Shown piece after piece: positions 10,301 through 17,598 of a stretch of DNA of 64,000 nt. The notes under the pieces are model-generated. The model was not told where the DNA came from. It ran no database searches and worked only from the letters and a program-made list of their open reading frames with translations. The position numbers and the translations under genes were made by a program. How positions within the stretch are numbered: the stretch's first letter is position 1; each line of letters begins with the position of its first letter. Origin of the DNA: Candidatus Omnitrophota bacterium (GTDB lineage Bacteria > Hinthialibacterota > Hinthialibacteria > Hinthialibacterales > JAKPRU01); NCBI GenBank assembly GCA_029570205.1, contig JAKQSI010000004.1:49887-113886 (forward strand), in the 5' to 3' direction.

Positions 10301-11600
10301 CCTGCGGCAGATCCACATACAGGTATTGGAGAGTTTGCTCCGGGCCCAGGAAGATATTCGTGGCGGTTCCGTTCGGCGCAATCTCTGTACTCGGCTGGCT
10401 GAACGGCGCAGGAGCTTCCCGCTGTTCGAAAGTACAAGTCAGCGTGTAGGCTCCGTATCGGCTTTCTTGATAAACCTGGATGTAATACACACCGGCCGGC
10501 AGGTTGTCTACGGTCCATGGATCGGCGCCGGTACCGTCTACATATTGCTGTTCTCCATTGTAGAGGTTAAATCCGACATCCACATTGTCCCCGTCCCCTT
10601 TCGTCGTAGCCATGGTCAGCTTTCCGTAACCGGGAAGCGTTACTTTGTAGAAATCCCCCTGGTCCAGGATCTTGTTTCCATAATAGCCCAATCGCCCCTC
10701 AGCCGATCCGACAAAAAGGGAGGCATTGGCTGTATCCACGGTCAGCGGAATGTCAGTGGCCGTAGCGGTGCCGTCGTTCTGGTCGGCATCATTGGGGCCG
10801 GTGTTGGCTGTGAATTGGCTGATCAGGGTATACGAGCCGAATCCCTCCGCGCTGTGAACCAGGATATAGTACGTTCCCTTGGCAAGGTTGTTGTATGTAA
10901 TGACTTCCGAGCCGCCCTTTCCCGCAGAGTTCTGGGTCGCCATATCGGAGAATACGTCGGTGCTGTCGATCAGAGCCAGGTAGGCATTGAGATCTCCCGA
11001 CGGATTCACCGTGAGAACCAGACGACCGTCATCAGGCGTCGTAACTTCCCAATAATCATAGCGATCGGTGAACCCGGAACCGATATAGCCCAAATGCCCT
11101 TGCACAATGCCGCCCTGAGCGGAGATCGCAGAGGCTTGCGGAATGTCATCATTGGGTTCCGGATCGATCTCAGCGGTGGGGGCATAATTGACCGTTGCCG
11201 TGTAATCGCCTGCACCAGAAACACGGCCGATAATGAACCAATAGGTCCTCCCGACTCGGAGATTCTGATACTGAAATACCTCATCTCCTCCTGCCCCAGT
11301 GTTGTTCCGATAAACCATTTGGGTTCTTCCGTCGGTGTCCAGCATCCAAATATGGATGTCCAGCTCGGCCGTGGGGCGCGCCCCAATCTGAATGAGACCG
11401 TCCGAATCGGTCGTGAATCGGAAAAAGTCCAGGACATCTACCGGCGTCCCGGCTCCCAATGAACCGGATACGGGGACATTCAACTCCACCGTGTTTGCGG
11501 AGGATGTGCCCTCATTGGGTTCTGTTTCCGCCATGACCGGAATCGCAAAAACAGTAAGCAAAGCAACGAAAACCATGGATACAACTTTTCTGGAACTCAT
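7335..11600 (-). CDS. giant secreted multi-domain protein: PPC-like repeats, carboxypeptidase-regulatory, FN3, cohesin-like
   Basis: A 1421-residue protein with signal peptide (VSMVFVALLTVFAIPVMA). From ~25 to ~870 run six or seven units of ~125 residues resembling bacterial pre-peptidase C-terminal domains. Most units open with an acidic E-P-N motif (TEPNEG, PEPNDD, AEPNDD, CEPNDND, MEPNNF) and contain DxYxx and GxYxLxV strands. Then come a carboxypeptidase-regulatory-like domain (~885-965), an FN3-like domain (~970-1060), a cohesin-like domain (~1062-1200; NSYLVGQSVNAYL), a Thr/Pro linker (~1203-1245) and a C-terminal beta-sandwich (~1250-1421). No catalytic motif is visible. AAAGGAGA precedes the ATG at 11600, which is why the start at 11627 is not used. 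Probably an adhesive or surface scaffold protein; the cohesin-like assignment is by fold pattern only. Confidence 0.8.
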   Translation of the reverse strand: MSSRKVVSMVFVALLTVFAIPVMAETEPNEGTSSANTVELNVPVSGSLGAGTPVDVLDFFRFTTDSDGLIQIGARPTAELDIHIWMLDTDGRTQMVYRNNTGAGGDEVFQYQNLRVGRTYWFIIGRVSGAGDYTATVNYAPTAEIDPEPNDDIPQASAISAQGGIVQGHLGYIGSGFTDRYDYWEVTTPDDGRLVLTVNPSGDLNAYLALIDSTDVFSDMATQNSAGKGGSEVITYNNLAKGTYYILVHSAEGFGSYTLISQFTANTGPNDADQNDGTATATDIPLTVDTANASLFVGSAEGRLGYYGNKILDQGDFYKVTLPGYGKLTMATTKGDGDNVDVGFNLYNGEQQYVDGTGADPWTVDNLPAGVYYIQVYQESRYGAYTLTCTFEQREAPAPFSQPSTEIAPNGTATNIFLGPEQTLQYLYVDLPQDGRLVVNSTYTKDIDATTTLYNADGTSSIGSERFYYTVETRAIAPDDLRAGHYIIQMQRHGGSGLCTVTTEFTPVRNTDAEPNDDWLGIPCIPIEGEVVDLPISGSLGYGGNGWRDRMDAYLLDVKDDGALWVTANTDNTIHYDIALYEFSGPCHRRISSNGGYYTTDARTVGDNDIAAGQYIVYLWRNGGYASYDLKVNFTPNRSSDCEPNDNDWQAVTIQPGQGMVGHLGHQYYDYTDTWDYYRITIPEDGNLQVYFFADNTMHYDVDLYNEDWTWRVSLNGRYYSSAGHSVGDSQLAQGTYFLRFHRLGGYGIYNFYTTFQGVGNSADMEPNNFITMATPLASGQMAFGSVGYRDQYKIDTDDWYFVNVDTAGTYKLTMQDPFAALHNDIQLYASDRVTRIRGDGRYYRSDLYTYEVSLDPGTYFINVHRNGNAGIYTLYFGDPTIPVTGTIAGTVKGANNLPLFDVAVQVSNLSVRTDFTGAYTFTGLAPGTYDVTFSSGAKYYNVVQTVNVAAGQTTTVNATMRDANITAPADPVHYFGFGFDRYIHLTWSPTVSPDVSDGGGYRLYISGREMIDLGYVHDYHAFGFENGQTYSCRLTTYDKFGNESAGVTVQVTPTGMPGPGEDLIIAVNVDTNSYLVGQSVNAYLTAYVGDYALGSYGVIIKYDPAALHVVRVSPSTSVEFGAPTITQFDNAIGQLLIQDAQAVSVEGPTGEVGLAVIEFIVVGVPARSATIRITEGSVLDTHSQEIPVQPRSGQVQLNPGGITPTPTPQVTPLPGTPTPQMTPSPQMTPSPEITPSPQATATPFCPVPEKLEPFYVFEFNSATEFVPFPGGFVSLPPGQVTVGNIPTSTGDFTDGFGCTVTNQPGALMLLLLPTLEVGDHTVILRVSVKTSGPGSQIALAAMDGSWDGSIATSIPAKSEGYMDEYKRMVMVMDPPGTTIMPILQVFNNQGHVAEQVFFDRLELYLVPKTENPFYDLLNGY

Positions 11601-11915
11601 TTCGAGTTTCTCCTTTCTCTTTCTCATCTCGTCCTTCTTCAGGAAATAACAAGAATTATTGATGTGCAGGAATGTAACAAAAGATTACTACCCGCACTTC
11701 CCGTGGAACACAGCCCACAAACAGCGTGATTTTTACACAAAAACATCCGTGCGTCAAGAGAATAGTTCGTTTCTTCCGTTCTGATAGTAAGAAGGTCTGT
11801 CCGCCGAACATTCAATCTGCCGGAGTTCGGGCGAACGCTGCGGGTTATCAAAATGTTACATTTCCCCGAAACTCCCATACCAATGTTCAGGCATTCAGAT
11901 TCCGTGGATTGGAAA
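11601..11915. other. intergenic region between recJ and the giant secreted protein gene
   Basis: These 315 bases contain the ribosome binding site of the downstream minus-strand gene and presumably its promoter. I see no RNA gene, clear terminator or convincing -35/-10 pair. AATGTAACA near 11671 and TGTTACATT near 11852 are inverted copies of a 9-mer of unknown meaning. Confidence 0.5.
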
Positions 11916-13919
11916 TCATGTAGCATTCAGGCGACGAAATGTGGCAGATTGTGACAAGTCCCGCTTCTCCTTGGAGGGGATAAGTTCGATTCGATCTCCA
12001 CGGGTCCGCGCCAGTTGCAGTTCGACAAAAATAACCACGGCCAGATAGATTTCTTCCTTTCGGATTCCCAATTCCCCGGCCTTTTCATTCAACAAAACCC
12101 TGGAAAGAAAACCGTCGTGTTCCAGTTTCTGAATAAGACGAAAGATTTTTCCCAGCCGTTCCCTGTCCAATCTCATTGTGGTTTCGGGCTTATTCGGCTC
12201 GGTTTTTACCTGTACAGGATCGTCCCGATCGGATCGCACATCGACCATCCGCAGTTGAATCGAACGGACATCGCGATACTCGTCAAAATAGGGGCTTCCG
12301 GCTATTTGAAGGCGATCCAGGCGCAGCTGCGAAAGTCGTTCACCCATCCCGTATCCGATAGCCTCAATCCGCCCTCTCGAATGGGCAAGTGTCAATCTCA
12401 AATGATTGTTACCGACAATCCGCCCGCCGTAAGTGGAAGCCTCTCCTCGGAAAAGGAACACGGGCGAGGGATTGCCTTGACCGAATGGCGCAAGAGCGGC
12501 CAGGTCCTCGATCAGTCGGTCATCTACCTGTTCCAGGGGCAGCTCCGCATCCAGCCATAGCGGAGGGGGTTCCGGTTGTCCTCCCCACCGTTTTTGCGCT
12601 CCCCGGATCAGTGTCTCGCACAATTCCTCATATTTCGACACATCCACTGAAAGCCCCACCGCGTTCTCGTGTCCCCCGCCGGAAAGAAGCAAAGGCCGAG
12701 CATCCTCAAGGACAGATCCCAAGTCCATCGAGGGCAAAGATCGCCCGGAACCGTGAAGGATTCCATCCTCTTGCGACATGAGAATCACCGGCACTCCATA
12801 TTGGGCCGCCAGATGAGAGGCCACGATTCCGAGTACGCCCCGGTGCCATTTCTCACCGTCAATAATCAACAAAGGCAAATTCCTGTTCAGGAGTCCCGCC
12901 TGAATCATTCGGTTTTGTGCATCGGATGAGACCTGTTTCTCCAGAGCCTGCCGTTTGGCGTTCAGGCGATGCATCTCTGTGGCGATTTCGAACGCTCGCA
13001 CCTCATCCCGGGTTACAAGCAGTTCCACCGCGCTTCGCGGATCGGAGAGACGTCCCAGTGCGTTGATTCGCGGGCCGATTCGGAATGCAATCTGGTGCGT
13101 GTCGAGTCGCTTGGGATCGGTTGAAGAAACGTCCAGGAGCGCCCGGATTCCGGGACGTACCGCCTCGCGCAAGAGGGGAATTCCCCGGCTGACCAGAGTC
13201 CGATTCTCATCCAGCAGAGAGACCACATCCGAGACGGTCCCCAGCGTGGCCAGGTCCAGTCCCATTTCTTCCGGGGACGGCATCTCCAACAGAGTTTCCC
13301 GCAGCGCACAGGCCAGTTTGTACGCCACTCCCGCACCGGCGAGATCACGAAACGGGTATTCTTCCTCCTCCAGAATCGGATTGAGAACCGCAATCGCAGC
13401 CGGAATGGCCTTCCCCGGACGGTGGTGGTCTGTGACAATCACATCCATGCCTTTTTCACGGGCCAGCGCAATCTCTTCGGTTGAGGTGGTCCCGCAGTCC
13501 ACCGTGATCATCAACTGGAATTGACCTGCAAACTCGGCGATTCGGTCGATGCTGACGCCGTATCCCTCTTCGATCCGGTGCGGAAGGTAATACTCCACAT
13601 CCAACCCCAATTCCCACAGAGTCTCCAGAAGGATGGCGGTTCCTGTGATCCCATCCACATCGTAGTCGCCGTGAATCAACACGCGCTCGTTTTGCTCTCT
13701 GGCCCGGGCAATACGCTCGACAGCCTGCTCCATTCCGTTGAACAGGAAGGGTGAATGAAACACATCCTGGGATGGATTCAGGAAAGTCCGCGCATCTTCC
13801 GTTTCGGTAATCCCACGCTGGACCAGAAGACGGGCGATCAGCGGGGAAATGGAAAGGTCCGCCGCCAGACAATCGGCCCGATCCGAATCATGAGGACGAA
13901 TTTTCCACGCACGGGTCAT
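11916..13919 (-). CDS. recJ: single-stranded-DNA-specific exonuclease RecJ
   Basis: A 667-residue DHH-family 5'-3' exonuclease acting on single-stranded DNA in recombination and mismatch repair. Visible motifs: GDYDVDG (84-90), TVDCG with Asp141, DHH at 164-166 (TDHHRPGK), a conserved ALGR in the middle, and the DHHA1 signature LSGGGHENAVGL. An OB-like region (LRLTLAHSRGRIEAIGYGMG) follows, then a ~90-residue C-terminal extension rich in charged residues (RLDRERLGKIFRLIQKLEHD), giving the protein a longer tail than E. coli RecJ. Its ATG overlaps the stop of the preceding small membrane protein gene by four bases (ATGA), so the two are translationally coupled. Confidence 0.96.
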   Translation of the reverse strand: MTRAWKIRPHDSDRADCLAADLSISPLIARLLVQRGITETEDARTFLNPSQDVFHSPFLFNGMEQAVERIARAREQNERVLIHGDYDVDGITGTAILLETLWELGLDVEYYLPHRIEEGYGVSIDRIAEFAGQFQLMITVDCGTTSTEEIALAREKGMDVIVTDHHRPGKAIPAAIAVLNPILEEEEYPFRDLAGAGVAYKLACALRETLLEMPSPEEMGLDLATLGTVSDVVSLLDENRTLVSRGIPLLREAVRPGIRALLDVSSTDPKRLDTHQIAFRIGPRINALGRLSDPRSAVELLVTRDEVRAFEIATEMHRLNAKRQALEKQVSSDAQNRMIQAGLLNRNLPLLIIDGEKWHRGVLGIVASHLAAQYGVPVILMSQEDGILHGSGRSLPSMDLGSVLEDARPLLLSGGGHENAVGLSVDVSKYEELCETLIRGAQKRWGGQPEPPPLWLDAELPLEQVDDRLIEDLAALAPFGQGNPSPVFLFRGEASTYGGRIVGNNHLRLTLAHSRGRIEAIGYGMGERLSQLRLDRLQIAGSPYFDEYRDVRSIQLRMVDVRSDRDDPVQVKTEPNKPETTMRLDRERLGKIFRLIQKLEHDGFLSRVLLNEKAGELGIRKEEIYLAVVIFVELQLARTRGDRIELIPSKEKRDLSQSATFRRLNAT

Positions 13920-14263
13920 TGAGATTCTGTCCTGGTTACCCCCGTAATCTCGCCGGAAAAAAGGCGTTTCGCTGTCTCAAGGTCCATCTCGGTTTCTTCG
14001 TTTTCTACCCTCTCGGCGGGTTGTAGTTGTTCCACACTCGGCGGTCTTGAACGGATCTGGGGGAAAAACCGGTACAGTCCACGCACCGCGAATCCGGCCC
14101 CCACAGCCAGAGCGAGAGAGATGATCGTATAGAAAAGAGGCCGATAGCTCCACCAGGGCGGTGTGCGAGGCGGAGTCAGATTCTTTCGGTCTTTCCGGCT
14201 TTCGAGGAACCGCTCTTTCGTGCTTTGGCGGACCCGTATGGAGGATCGATATTTGGTGTCCAC
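13916..14263 (-). CDS. small single-pass membrane protein coupled to recJ
   Basis: About 115 residues: a basic N-terminus (RVRQSTKERFLESRKDRK), one transmembrane helix (about 38-62, FYTIISLALAVGAGFAV), then an acidic tail (AERVENEETEMDLETAKRLF). The topology with a positive cytoplasmic N-terminus suggests the tail lies outside. I do not recognise the family. A GTG at 14263 preceded by GAGGG is preferred to the TTG at 14275. Its stop overlaps the recJ start (ATGA). Confidence 0.65.
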   Translation of the reverse strand: MDTKYRSSIRVRQSTKERFLESRKDRKNLTPPRTPPWWSYRPLFYTIISLALAVGAGFAVRGLYRFFPQIRSRPPSVEQLQPAERVENEETEMDLETAKRLFSGEITGVTRTESQ

Positions 14264-14374
14264 GGCCGCCCTCAATCTGATCCATCAATCCGAATAGAAA
14301 CGAGTGTTGTCTTTCTTCGTCATATAAGGGAACAGGGAACCGGAAGCCTGTCAAGTGGTGCGGAGTGGCAAAGA

Positions 14375-14520
14375 AATCTGAACCTTGATTTGCCCGATTA
14401 TTGGATGACTGTAATGGAAAGCAAGTCCGAAGCATGATTTGCTCGATTGTGGGATGACCATGATGAATGAGAAGAGAAAATCAAGGCAATCTTCTAATCA
14501 AGCGAATCATGGTTCAGACT
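14375..14520. repeat. dispersed imperfect repeat (copy 1)
   Basis: This stretch is built from degenerate units of the form TGATTTGCccGATTatTGGATGA, ending in CGAATCATGGTTCAGACT. A second copy at 41588-41673 has the same order of motifs and ends CGAATTAAAGTTCAGACT. It lies in the 465-base gap between the small membrane protein gene and the first hsp20 gene. Similar AT-rich GGATTTGCAGGATT-like elements are scattered in many bacterial genomes; no open frame of note is present. Confidence 0.5.
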
Positions 14521-14579
14521 TTCCAACTCCAACGACGTATACCCAATTTGATCAACCAGCCTCATCTCCCTGTGCCACA

Positions 14580-14609
14580 TTGACACACAATCCCCTGCGA
14601 CAATATGGA
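14580..14609 (+). promoter_or_regulatory. putative promoter of the hsp20 pair
   Basis: TTGACA (14580-14585), an 18-base spacer and TATGGA (14604-14609), about 120 bases before the first Hsp20 start. I see no CIRCE element and no clear heat-shock sigma box. Confidence 0.4.
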
Positions 14610-14625
14610 TGTAAATGATTACAAA

Positions 14626-14637
14626 ACAAGTACTTGT
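14626..14637. promoter_or_regulatory. perfect 12-bp palindrome downstream of the hsp20 promoter
   Basis: ACAAGTACTTGT is a perfect palindrome about 15 bases after the predicted transcription start, a usual place for a repressor operator. The cognate regulator is not in the window. Confidence 0.3.
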
Positions 14638-14728
14638 AAGGATTCCTGCCAATCGGCATATCTGTTGCTTCTTACAAAAAGAAACCGGATACAAAGATCA
14701 AGAATCCTGAGAAGAGGAGGAACCGATC

Positions 14729-15184
14729 ATGCCGAGACCAAACGTGTTTCAAGAAATTGAAAACCTCCGGCGAGAAATGGACCGGATGGCGAGTGAATTG
14801 TTTCCATTCCAAGCGCGGCGTCAGGGCACTTTCCTGCCGGGGCGTGCCGCCCGTCAATACCCTCTCGTCAATATGTATGACGATGAGAAATTCATCTACC
14901 TTGAGGCGCTGGCTCCCGGTCTGAATACCCAAAACCTGGACGTCACCGTCGTACATAACACTGTCACCATCTCCGGTGAGAAATTGCATACCGCGCCCGA
15001 TGCCAAGCCGGAACAATACCACCGCAGCGAACGAGCTGCCGGACGGTTTGTTCGATCCATCGAATTGCCCACCGAGGTGAACGACACCAAGGTGACCGCC
15101 GATTACAAGAACGGCATTCTTCTCATCACCCTTCCCAAGGCGGAGAAAGCCATCCCCCGCCGGATATCTGTGAAGGTTGGCTGA
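14729..15184 (+). CDS. small heat shock protein, Hsp20/alpha-crystallin family (first of pair)
   Basis: 151 residues. An amphipathic N-terminus (PNVFQEIENLRREMDRMASE) precedes the alpha-crystallin domain (about 45-140), with NMYDDEKFIYLEALAPGLN, the VTISGEKL strand and the A-x-x-x-NG-I-L signature (ADYKNGILLITLPKAEKA). Holdase chaperones of this family form oligomers and bind unfolding proteins. RBS is GAGGAGG. The second hsp20 gene follows after 26 bases, so both are probably co-transcribed. Confidence 0.94.
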   Translation: MPRPNVFQEIENLRREMDRMASELFPFQARRQGTFLPGRAARQYPLVNMYDDEKFIYLEALAPGLNTQNLDVTVVHNTVTISGEKLHTAPDAKPEQYHRSERAAGRFVRSIELPTEVNDTKVTADYKNGILLITLPKAEKAIPRRISVKVG

Positions 15185-15210
15185 GCGAATAAGATAAGGA
15201 GGATACGGTC

Positions 15211-15612
15211 ATGGCTGAAAAAACTTACCCGACAACAACTCAACAGCAGGAAATCGTCCCGGAATGGGAGAAGACTCGAACCGAGGAACGATATATCGCC
15301 CCGCCGGTGGATATCTACGAGGAAAACGATGCCCTCAAGGTGGTTGCCGATTTGCCGGGTGTCGATAAGGACTCCGTTGCAGTCCACGTATATAACAACA
15401 TTCTGACCATTGAGGGGAAACCGACTCACAAGGCTTCGGGCAATCCGGTCTACAGCGAATTCGAACTGGTGAATTTCTTCCGTCAGTTTGAACTCTCCGA
15501 TGCCGTGGACAGCGAACGGATTTCCGCAAACCTGGAGAATGGAGTCCTGACCCTCACGCTTCCCAAATCGGAGAAGGCAAAACCCAAGCAAATTTCGGTG
15601 AATGTTTCCTGA
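15211..15612 (+). CDS. small heat shock protein, Hsp20/alpha-crystallin family (second of pair)
   Basis: 133 residues with a short N-terminus (EWEKTRTEERYIAPPVDIYE), the core PPVDIYEENDALKVVADLPG, and the A-NLENGVLTLTLPK signature. RBS is AAGGAGGA. Its crystallin domain differs clearly from the first paralogue, so the pair may form hetero-oligomers as in other bacteria with tandem Hsp20 genes (inference). A strong terminator follows. Confidence 0.94.
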   Translation: MAEKTYPTTTQQQEIVPEWEKTRTEERYIAPPVDIYEENDALKVVADLPGVDKDSVAVHVYNNILTIEGKPTHKASGNPVYSEFELVNFFRQFELSDAVDSERISANLENGVLTLTLPKSEKAKPKQISVNVS

Positions 15613-15635
15613 AGCGGGTTCCTATGCGACTGCAT

Positions 15636-15684
15636 GAGACCGGCAGACCGTTTTGCATCCCCACGGTCTGCCGGTCTCTTTTAT
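15636..15684 (+). terminator. rho-independent terminator of the hsp20 operon
   Basis: Perfect 16-bp inverted repeat (15636-15651 GAGACCGGCAGACCGT with 15663-15678) around an 11-base loop, followed by TTTTAT. Confidence 0.9.
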
Positions 15685-15770
15685 CGGGCTTTTTCCAGAA
15701 CCTTGGAAATCCCATGGAAAGATGGTACAAGAAGTACTATCTCAAAAGTTGGCCCCTGTGAGAGGAAACG

Positions 15771-16586
15771 ATGAAATTCGCGATCTGCAATGAGACGTTC
15801 CAGAATTGGAGTTGGGAAAGAACTTGCCCATTTGTCGCAAAGACCGGATATCAAGGTATTGAGGTAGCTCCATTTACCCTGGCAGACTCTGTTCAGGAAA
15901 TCTCACCCGCGCGCCGAAAGGAAATCGCCGGGATTGCCACCGATGTGGGATTGGAGATTGTCGGGTTGCACTGGCTCCTGGTCAGTCCGAAAGGATTGCA
16001 CTTGAACCACCCGGAGGCATCGATTCGTAAGAAGACCGCCGATTATGCCCGCGCATTGATCGACTTCTGCGCGGATATCGGCGGCAAGATCATGGTATGG
16101 GGTTCGCCCCAGCAGCGGAATATGCTGGAGGGTCAAACCTACCGCGACACCTGGCTGCGAACCGTGGACTTTTTCAAAGGAATCGCTCCTCATGCCGAGA
16201 ATCGCGGGATTCCCATCTGTTTCGAGCCTCTCACCCCTTTCGAGACCAACATGATTACGTGTGCCGATCAGGCCAGAGACCTGATCGATGCTGTGGGGTC
16301 ATCCCATCTGCGTCTCCATCTGGATGTCAAGGCAATGTGTGGCGGGGAAAGGGACACGATTCCGGAAGTGATTGAAAAGAACGTTGATCTTCTACGGCAT
16401 TTTCACGCCAACGACCGGAACAAACGCGGACCGGGATTCGGGGATGTGGACTTTAAGCCGATTGCAGCCGCCTTGAAAAAAATCGGCTACAACGGATATG
16501 TCTCCGTGGAAGTGTTCGATTACTCTCCGGACCCGGAGACCATCGCGCGCGATAGCCTCTCATACTTGCAGAAAACGTTTGCCTGA
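15771..16586 (+). CDS. sugar phosphate isomerase/epimerase family protein (xylose isomerase-like TIM barrel)
   Basis: 271 residues, cytoplasmic. The barrel is recognisable from MKFAICNETF..., GYQGIEVAPF, VGLEIVGLHWLL, IPICFEPLTP (metal-ligand Glu), LRLHLDVKAM (Asp), FHANDRN (His) and GYVSVEVFDY (Glu), i.e. the Glu-Asp-His-Glu metal set of this family. Members isomerise or epimerise sugars, and often accompany Gfo/Idh/MocA enzymes such as the one at 19889. The substrate is not predictable. GAGAGGAAACG precedes the ATG. Confidence 0.88.
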   Translation: MKFAICNETFQNWSWERTCPFVAKTGYQGIEVAPFTLADSVQEISPARRKEIAGIATDVGLEIVGLHWLLVSPKGLHLNHPEASIRKKTADYARALIDFCADIGGKIMVWGSPQQRNMLEGQTYRDTWLRTVDFFKGIAPHAENRGIPICFEPLTPFETNMITCADQARDLIDAVGSSHLRLHLDVKAMCGGERDTIPEVIEKNVDLLRHFHANDRNKRGPGFGDVDFKPIAAALKKIGYNGYVSVEVFDYSPDPETIARDSLSYLQKTFA

Positions 16587-16607
16587 TATCAAGCGGCAGG
16601 ATTATCG

Positions 16608-17477
16608 ATGAGCCTTCTCGACCATATCGTCAACATCATTCTGGTGTTGCTGGTGGTGCGGTTTTTCCTGGAAGAGTATCTCTGTTACGGTCTCGGCCCC
16701 GTATGCCAGGCGGTATTTCAGATCACCGATTTTTTCTGCAAACCGATTCAATCGGCTTTGGGGAATCCGACAGGGAAATTGCAGCGTGCCATCCCTTGGA
16801 TTGTGATTGTGTTGATTCTGTTGATTCGGGGATTATGGAGGGCGCTGCCCGCTTTTGGGGGCGGTGGTGCGGAGGCTCCGGGCGCCCTGCCTGCCGTTCT
16901 GAGCAGTTTCAGTCAATTCGTTGATCTTGCGTACCTGGTCGTTGTCGGGCTGTTGCTGGTTTCCGTGCTGTTGGCGAAAGGCGGCGTGGCTTTCTACAAC
17001 AGCGTGGGATACCAGGCCTTCCAACGCAATACCTTTCGACTCTTGCAGATCACGCAAGGTTTTCTTCACACGCATGATCTCTGGCGACTTTTCGCGGGTT
17101 CCGTGTTATGGCTGGCGGGTCTGCATTTTGTCCTGATCTCGCTTATATCGCTCGATTTTCTGAATGGAATTCGTGTGCCGCTCGGGCGGGAACTGGTTTT
17201 TCAAGTCCATACTTTTGTGACCTTGCTAGGTTTTTATTATTTCATTCTATTGATCGCGATCATCCTTTCATGGGTCGGTCCGGACCTGCACAATCCGGTT
17301 GTTGCAGTGATTCGCGCCCTGACTGAACCATACTTACGGCTCTTTCGACGGATCTGTCCCTGGGCGCGAATCGGAATGCTCGATTTCTCGCCCATCCTCG
17401 CGTTTCTGGTATTGGTTCTGATCCAACAGATGCTCTTCAATCTCACCGGTTCCATTGCCAAATTCTTTGCGGGCTGA
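16608..17477 (+). CDS. YggT-family membrane protein with two tandem YggT-like units
   Basis: 289 residues, four to six hydrophobic helices. The second half carries the YggT pattern (IILSWVGPDLHNPVVAVI, TEPYLRLFRRICP, LDFSPILAFLVL). The first half (LVVRFFLEEYLCYGL, KPIQSALGNPTGKLQRAIPW) looks like a degenerate copy of the same unit, as in two-domain YggT proteins. The family is implicated in cell-division or osmotic functions but has no settled biochemical role. It begins 22 bases after the isomerase gene. Confidence 0.8.
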   Translation: MSLLDHIVNIILVLLVVRFFLEEYLCYGLGPVCQAVFQITDFFCKPIQSALGNPTGKLQRAIPWIVIVLILLIRGLWRALPAFGGGGAEAPGALPAVLSSFSQFVDLAYLVVVGLLLVSVLLAKGGVAFYNSVGYQAFQRNTFRLLQITQGFLHTHDLWRLFAGSVLWLAGLHFVLISLISLDFLNGIRVPLGRELVFQVHTFVTLLGFYYFILLIAIILSWVGPDLHNPVVAVIRALTEPYLRLFRRICPWARIGMLDFSPILAFLVLVLIQQMLFNLTGSIAKFFAG

Positions 17478-17598
17478 TTCGGGTACAGTCATGAGACAAA
17501 ACGTGTCTCTTGAACTACAATGTGTTGTCCAAAGAGATGCAAAGTCGGGTACACTTTCCCGTGTCCGGTAAATGCACGGGAGGGATAATGGGGACTTG

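Noticed and set aside
9876-11462. 528-codon plus-strand open frame
   Set aside because: Antisense shadow of the PPC-like repeat protein; no RBS and shadow-type composition.
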